In this document: in pieces, positions 57,818 through 64,000 of the stretch
Numbering within the stretch: the stretch's first letter is position 1
Layout of the letters: each line of letters begins with the position of its first letter
Source of the DNA: Kalaharituber pfeilii
Taxonomy: Eukaryota; Ascomycota; Pezizomycetes; Pezizales; Pezizaceae
Assembly (NCBI GenBank): GCA_015179045.1
Contig: WHUZ01000002.1
Location: 682,001-746,000 of the forward strand
Direction of reading: 5' to 3'
Length of the DNA stretch: 64,000 nt
Notes under the pieces: model-generated
Told to the model about the DNA's origin: nothing
What the model saw: only the letters and a program-made list of their open reading frames with translations
The model's database searches: none
Made by a program: the position numbers and the translations under genes

Positions 57818-60509
57818 ATTGTGGCTGCGGAGTAGTGATGGGGAAACACCCTAGTCATTATTGCGCACATCTCTACAATCCCTGACGGTCTCCACATCGA
57901 AACATGCCCCACACTCGAGGAATGACTCTCTTATCTCCTGCGCTAATCCCTGTGGCAACAAACAAGATCGACGTAGACACACTGGGAAATGTGACAGCAC
58001 AAAATCTGTTCTTTGATAGTACCATATAGTTGATCTAATACCAAGCCTCTGCCACGTCCATATTCGCCAAGACGCGGTAGTTCAGCGCGGGTGGGATACT
58101 TTGCTTGAGGTGAAGGGAGGAGGATACTGTCAATGACCGCTCAATTGGACAGATCGTTCAATGGGACAGCTAAACTAAGGTGAATTTGGACTAGGTACAG
58201 GAGGGGGCCCGGGGATGCTTGCTCAGATGCACACAAGGGTTCGGTGCTGTCTCGGTAGTCTGGTTGCACTGTCTCGGCAGCAGACTAGCTTAGAGTTACT
58301 CAAATTGACTACTCTACTTGGCAATATTGAAAGTATGCGGTCAGAATTACACCCACACCCCGCACTTTCCCTCCCCCTCCTCCCTCCTTCCTCCTCCAAT
58401 CCATGCCCCTCTCCCGCTTGCCATCTCTCAATCCCCTACTCTCCACCCCCAGCCCCCTGCTTCTCTACGTGTTTAGTGCAAACCATCGGCACCCCCGCAC
58501 TCACCCTCTCGGTGCCAGTTATCCCCTCAGTTCTTGCCCCGAGAGCCCTCGCCATCCTTGACACCTCTTCAGTGAGCTACTATCTCCTCTACCCCCTCGC
58601 GCTGCTTGCATTCATGCTTTCTCGATCTTTTTCATCTTGCTTTGCCAGTGACAAGATACAACTGACGTGTCTGAAATCGCATTTCCCACCTTTACCCGCT
58701 TCATTGCTGCCTCCCCATAGCTGCCTTTCTGCGATCCTCTGTGTCTCAATTTCCACCAGCTCCAAAGGCTTCTTCCGGAGCACGCCAGTCATAGCAGTTT
58801 AAGTCAGGTATCTGTACAAGCAGACTGCGCGAGGTCGATCCACTGACGTTCAGCCTGCCTAATAGCTGCTTTTCCAGCTTGTCGAAGAGCTGTCTTTCCA
58901 GCCTTCCAAAAACACTGTTGTTGTCTTCCAGAAAGTTACTTTTCTGCCTGATCTCTCCCAGTGGCTATTGTCTTCAATTGCTAGCTACCTCTATTCTCCT
59001 GTATGTGTACTCGGTTCGGTCTCCAAGGCGGTGTAAGCAATTAAGTAGTAAAATCGAGGCAAGGGCTGACAACCAGAACAAGAGTACTAATTCATGATGG
59101 AATCGGAACTTGGTGAGGCTTTGTATATACACATTGAAGCAATTGATATTCTATTAATAATATGTACATATATATGAACATCGCCTGAATGTAAGAAATG
59201 TCAATGCAGCATATGACTCTCATGTTAGTTTTTTTCCCATAATTTCGTATTGAAATACTTGAACTCACCACTGACCTCTGATTAGGAAAATAGATGACAG
59301 GATGGGCTCGTTGTGCAGCAGAGGTAAACGATGCAGGAAATATTTTGCGATACTTCTGTACACAAATACAACCCATGACGATTATCTTTCGGCTGTAAAA
59401 AATGCAAGAAGAACGAAATAGTTCGAGCACTGAACGGCCTGTAAAACCATTTTAACATATAAAATATCTAGACTTCAAATACGTTACAAAAGCACTTTGT
59501 AATTGTTTTAAAATTCGGGGCTACCGTACCTGAAGATGTAAGGGCAAATGTTTCGACAAATGTGGTAGTCATTGCCTTAAATAGATTAGTAAAGCGACAT
59601 GCCCTTGAGATTTTGTGCCAAGGGATTGTCTAGTTTGCTATCCGATTTCGACCTAGCGCAGCAAAGTGCTGTTCGGTGCTGTATGTAGATTTCTAAGAAA
59701 TTGAGATACTTGTATCTGTTGTATAGTCTGGAAACATTTTGATGGGGCTCGATGAGTAAAGCTGAGGGAGATAACAGCAGCCTGGTAAGCTACTTGGAAC
59801 TTCAGTAGATTAGATGTGTCGCATGTAAAAGTGAGTCCACCTTGCAGGTTTAAAAAAATGTACAGAGTGAGCCCCTAAAGTCAACCTTTCTGCTACAGTG
59901 GGTTCGCTCCTACTATGTATTCATTTCATTTATTATATTTGATATAACATAGTGAAAACAAAGGATAACATTTTCGAAATATGCCTTATAGCTTGTCCTT
60001 TTCGTGCTTTTTCCTTGGCAATTACAATTACCTCTTTGGGAAATCCTGAACGTCCACGTTTGGACTTTTAGATCCATATTCAACATCTCAATACTCATTT
60101 TTTGACCACTAGCACTATGGTGGGCGGCTTTTTGCCCGTCTATCCTTCCATCGCAGTGCTGTCTCAAAAGTCCAAATTCGGCCCTGTGAAACGTCTAGAG
60201 AGTTAGGGAAGATGCGGCATATAAAATTTTGGAATCACTTGTAGCAAACTGTTTGTTCATTCTATGAAATACAACGCTTGGTTGCTAATTTCCAATGGCG
60301 CCACAAGTTTTGTGAGATGGAGTTGGGGAAGAATGGGCATAGATATAGTAGAGAGAGCGCACGATTGCAGAAAACTGCTCTTATTACTCATAACCAAAAG
60401 CTTTCCAACAATGCAATAAAGAATTCGTAACAAACTGTAACAAATGGTAGACCCAAATATCTTTTGTCGCCAGCCCAGAGGTGACGAGACTACTTTGACA
60501 TTTTGTAAA
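57818..60509. other. 2.7-kb gene-poor stretch
   Basis: Frames at 58215-58802 are Pro/Ser/Leu-rich and arise from a C/T-rich tract. Nothing else with a recognisable motif; 59.1-60.4 kb is AT-rich. Confidence 0.5.
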
Positions 60510-60869
60510 CAATCTTCATATCGATTTTCTTAGTATATCTATTGTCATCAAGCTCAATATCCAGCTGGAGCTCTGGACTTTTCATTTTTAACTCTTCCAA
60601 GCCTGTGCTCAAGGTTAATAATGATAAGATCATTGCCCGACTCCGTGATCACATTCGACTACCTCAAATCACTGTATATATCCAAGGTCATGTAGGAAAC
60701 TGAAGCCTCTCAAAATATCACAGATGCTTTTTTCCAACTCCACTTTGTTTTGGAAGCGAGCTGGATAGCCGACAGGTATAAGATTGAGGTAGATATGCGG
60801 CCTTGTGGTGGTAAGTTCCTCTGTCACATTGATGACATTCTTAGGCTTTTTAACGACGACACGGTGCAA
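60510..60869 (-). pseudogene. Protein-kinase-like remnant
   Basis: A 66-codon frame (60869-60669) contains LNLIPVGYPARFQNKVELEK and ICDILRGFSFLHDLGYI, which corresponds to the helix before the catalytic loop in fungal kinase-like proteins. The continuation (SDLR, then DLIIINLEH, like HRDLR and the DFEHAG-type metal loop) is in another frame with an internal stop. The His-Arg of the catalytic loop is not readable. The fragment is decayed and the N-lobe was not found. Confidence 0.5.
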
Positions 60870-61399
60870 CTAAGTCGTTCTCGGAAGCATGGTTCCAATC
60901 TGCTGGAATTCGTTTTCGCACATGGACGGAAAGAATTGCTACGTGTGATGAAGCGGTTTAATATAAGTCTATATTGATCCGATTGCGTCACAAATGAGAT
61001 TCCTTAGACAATAATCATTACCAATGCGTATGTGGAAGAGTTTTCCCAGGCTTGGACATTTCCTTGATGTTTCATGGGATAGAGTAATCGCAATCTGTCA
61101 GGTGGTAACAAGCGCTTCAGCGTCCGGAGGAGATTCTAAATATGTAAAACGAACTTGAATATCTCCAATCGAGATGACAACCTCGTCACATTGAACAGTA
61201 CTGGAAATATGGCTCGGCATTCTGGACGTAAACTTAATATAAAAATGCTAATTGACTCTTATCTGTAGCTGTTACCAGTATAAATGGTACGTACATTATA
61301 TTCATTCCCCCGATTTGGAGGAAATAAAAGGTAAGTATTGTATCTAGCAATATATTATTCATTGACTCCTTGATTTTGTTTAGCCATGATAGAAAAGCA

Positions 61400-61770
61400 A
61401 AATGAAATGTCGATTTTCATTTCAAGAGTCACTTCAGATCAGTACCAGGATCTCACCTACTACTTTGATTTGAAGAGGGAGACCGTGGTATTCGACATGT
61501 TTTCGGCTTCTAAGCAAGTTCAAGAGTTTCCTTGAGTACAGGACAAAGAGACAGCCAGTCAGAGAGGTACGTGGCCTTGTTTTCCTATAACAACATGCTG
61601 CTGAACTGATTTCGGTTTGAGTACGCTTCCAATAAGGCCAATCTACTAAACATTACGGGCAAGTTTTGGATCAAGGGGACAACAGATGTGGCTGTTCTGG
61701 AGAAACAGTACGTCGATAGTGGCAAAATATCTAGTGGATAATGGGTTGGGATAGAGTTGAAAAGATAGTC
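61400..61770 (+). pseudogene. Nuclease-like (PD-(D/E)xK-type) remnant
   Basis: Frame pieces read LTYYFDLKRETVVFDMFSAS (before a stop) and, after a gap, NLLNITGKFWIKGTTDVAVL then, across a stop, VGIELKR. The spacing of an Asp in GTTDVAV and a later IELK is what a PD-(D/E)xK nuclease core would show. Some fungal and Crinkler-like proteins combine such a domain with a kinase domain, which is of interest because a kinase remnant lies 0.5 kb away on the other strand. At least two stops make it inactive. The assignment is tentative. Confidence 0.3.
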
Positions 61771-62097
61771 AATGATACTAAAGATTACATGCAGGGGGTC
61801 CTCTAGCTCATAGCAACGAACTATGTTTCACATTATCCGGTAGCCGTAGTCCTTATGATACGGACTTGAGCCAGCATTGGCATTTCTTTAGGCCGATAGT
61901 GGATGGGATTGAAGATTGTGTCCTTGATCTTTCTCGTGGGGTTACATTACTTTGGCTTATCTTACACGGAACCGAGGGTCCTTATGCAGACCTGTGTAGA
62001 ATGCCGGAGTTTACTTCAGAAAAGGTTGGGAATACAGAAGGAAACGGACACATCCATGAGTATGGAAATCGACAAACTGGAAGGCTTGGATCACCTA

Positions 62098-62875
62098 CAG
62101 TCTACCCTTGCTATACCGGATGTCCTCTGCCTGCGACATCCGTTCCCCATACGAATCGCCCTTGCTATACCGGACGCCCTAGCAATTCCGGACCGGACAG
62201 AAACCTCCAGACAAGTGCCCCCTGTCTCCATACAAATAATCTTTGCTATACCGGATGCACTAATACTAATACGTCTTAGACTACCCCATTTCACACTTGG
62301 CTGCCATCACTGCTGCCACCACTGCTGCCACTACTTCTGCTATCGCTGCTGCTACTGCTGCTACCATCACTCGCTAAAATGTTGTTCAAGTAATGGCACT
62401 TCGTTGCTTCTTTTTCCATGTATCATCATTTCCGAGGTTATGCTAACTGCTTATCACTTTGTTTCAAATATCTGACAGAGTAGATACAGCTACTGGTTAG
62501 TCTCAAGTAATAGATTAGATACTTAGGATATCGAAGTTAAGTTAAAGTACAGTAATCTTACCAATTCATCATGAAAATGTTTACCAAATTCACTTAACCT
62601 TTCTTTAGCATATTTTGGTTCTAGTCAATGTTTACATATTTGATGCTTCTCAAGGACACTTGAGGCCCGACGTTTTTCTAGATTTTGTGAGCGATGTCTT
62701 TGGCTGGGTATGTGAACAAGTTGATGTTTACTTTGTTCATTTCCTAATTTCAGTAATTATTTGATTTTGCAAAATTTTATCACCCCCTTGTCTGCCAAGC
62801 ATATTATTCTATATCATACCGGAATCTTGACGAAAAGTGCCAGATTTTAGCGATCCGGTATTGCAAGGTAGACTG
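62098..62875. mobile_element. 778-bp non-autonomous pogo-like element with TA target duplication
   Basis: Terminal inverted repeats CAGTCTACCCTTGCTATACC (left) and CAGTCTACCTTGCAATACC (right, complemented) continue through GGAT. TA flanks both ends (62096-62097 and 62876-62877). Left subterminal DNA repeats the ttgctataccgga motif three times. A CTG/CCA-rich microsatellite lies at 62300-62370. There is no transposase. It is the uninterrupted relative of the element split at 19465-23174. Confidence 0.8.
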
Positions 62876-64000
62876 TACTGAAGAGACTAAAAGTAGACTT
62901 GATGGATTTGTTGCTAGCAAAAAATCAAGCTAAAATGGACGGTGTGGTCGGTGTTATGTTCCAAAAGGTGATTTGGTAATAGAAAATCAAGCATGTCGTC
63001 CACTCGAAATTCCGGCCTGGCAAAATATATATCTATAATTCTTCTTTCTTTCTTTTCTTTGCTTTCTTTATTGTTTTGTGGTGGGATGTGTTTGTGGATA
63101 TGCACACATTCTTCTAGCATCCAGTCGTTGATATCAATCAGACGGCGTCCTTGATGCTATTGTGTTATGCAGAGAACCTAGTTTAACAAGCATCCTTCCT
63201 AGCATCTGTGCGAAATGATCAGCTGGTAAGAAGTGTGAGCCAGATCTGGTCGGCATGAACACTGCTGCAGGGTTCAACTGCTGCAGGCGCCAAGACCAGG
63301 AGCATTCGTTGCTGCTTGCAATTGTAACAGTCAAAAATAAGGATGATATTCTTGATCTCAAGTCAAAGCTATTTCTCATCTATCTACATCGACGGATGGT
63401 CAGCTATCTCTCAGTGGGGATGATCTGGCTTGGCACATGGCCCCTCTACTATAGTACAGTACTGTAGTGTGAGCATGTGCGCGGGGGGGCGGGGCGATGA
63501 CGCCGTGCAGAGATGTACGCTGGGGAGGGAGCAGTTGGGCGTGCTAGTGGGGGCCGCTGTGAGGAAGCCGAGGTATGCAACCACATGAAGAGACTGCTGC
63601 AAGACCAGCCCGGGTCCAGCCCGGGTTCATGTTCAGCTTGGCTGTTCAGCTTGGAGCGCGGGCGGAGTGCTGCGACTGCGGTCCAGAGGGCTACAAGCTT
63701 AAGCTGGGGAAGGGCGATTGCCAGCCCGACGTTACTAGTGCAGCGCAGTACTAGTACAGTACCTGTGGCATGCAGCCTAGGTTTGCCACAGAAGGCTTCC
63801 AGAACGAACCAAACAAGATGGGGCCCTGGCCCCGGTACCCCGCCATTGGCCCGTTAAACCAAAGGGAAGTATGTATATCGCCCCCGTACAAATGGAAATT
63901 AGAACACACGCGCCGCAACAAAATGCAGAGGGCACACGACAGAGGTAGGAGGCCACACTGCTGATGGTGCATCTGCGCAAGAGAATGTCAAGTAGGCTGC
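62876..64000. other. Terminal stretch, no gene recognised
   Basis: Bases 62.9-63.4 kb are T-rich; 63.48-63.98 kb are GC-rich with overlapping open frames on both strands but no motif. A direct duplication of agcccgggtc occurs near 63608-63626. A gene may begin beyond the window. Confidence 0.45.

Noticed and set aside
58215..58802. 195-codon plus-strand frame, Pro/Leu/Ser-rich
   Set aside because: Compositional; no recognisable motif, and the opposite strand is open as well.
61866..62475. Two overlapping plus-strand frames
   Set aside because: They read through the left half of the pogo-like element and a CTG/CCA microsatellite.
1..64000. CRISPR arrays, prokaryotic operons, rRNA genes
   Set aside because: No regularly spaced direct repeats with unique spacers, no rRNA core sequences, and gene structure is clearly eukaryotic.

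Overview
The window is nuclear DNA of a filamentous ascomycete fungus. Genes carry many short introns (about 45-80 nt) with GTAWGT-like donors and fungal branch sites, and they encode eukaryotic housekeeping proteins: an ATX1 copper chaperone, a BRCT-containing family X DNA polymerase, an HST3/HST4-type sirtuin, GPN3, VPS13, ALG1 and an LDB19-type arrestin. These genes are islands in repeat-rich, partly AT-rich sequence with decayed transposons of several orders. That layout suggests a repeat-rich lineage such as the Pezizomycetes (truffles, morels). The placement is an inference from style, not from a diagnostic marker.

Layout. 1-459: 3' end of a probable FAD-dependent oxidoreductase. 1196-1509 (-): two-exon ATX1. 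1.5-5.1 kb: AT-rich spacer with repeat family A. 5094-8463 (-): family X DNA polymerase. 8.5-14.7 kb: repeat cluster with repeat A copy 2, a 63-bp palindrome, a broken Mutator-like transposase and two inverted-repeat pairs, then a GC-rich spacer. 14733-16365 (+) sirtuin and 16981-18145 (-) GPN3 converge. 18.2-23.2 kb: nested transposons (repeat A copy 3; a pogo-like element split by a 3.3-kb TIR element that holds a minisatellite and a LINE fragment). 24642-26179 (-): DUF3429/TMEM69-like mitochondrial membrane protein, divergent from VPS13 at 26922-37890 (+). 37.9-39.6 kb: degenerate minisatellite. 39682-40902 (-): LanC-like protein. 41308-42082 (-): AA11-like LPMO with an apparent 1-nt frameshift. 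43174-44911 (-): ALG1. 45-50 kb: mostly unexplained, with a possible copia remnant. 50237-51599 (+): LDB19/Art-type arrestin. 51.6-64 kb: gene-poor, with unknown gene remnants, two MITEs with paired terminal repeats, a Ty3/gypsy end, kinase-like and nuclease-like pseudogenes and a 778-bp pogo-like element.

No operon or cluster logic links the genes. VPS13 (lipid transfer), ALG1 (ER N-glycan assembly), the arrestin (Rsp5-dependent transporter turnover), ATX1 (copper delivery to the secretory pathway) and GPN3 (RNA polymerase II biogenesis) act in separate pathways. What stands out is the transposon archaeology: TA-flanked elements, nested insertions and several short repeat families, including one ~130-200 bp family present three times that fits no class I can name.

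Exon limits were worked out by eye from splice signals, reading phase and family conservation. Phases were checked arithmetically for ATX1, the sirtuin, GPN3, the DUF3429 protein, the LPMO, ALG1, the arrestin and the first 16 VPS13 exons. No tRNA, rRNA or CRISPR array was found.
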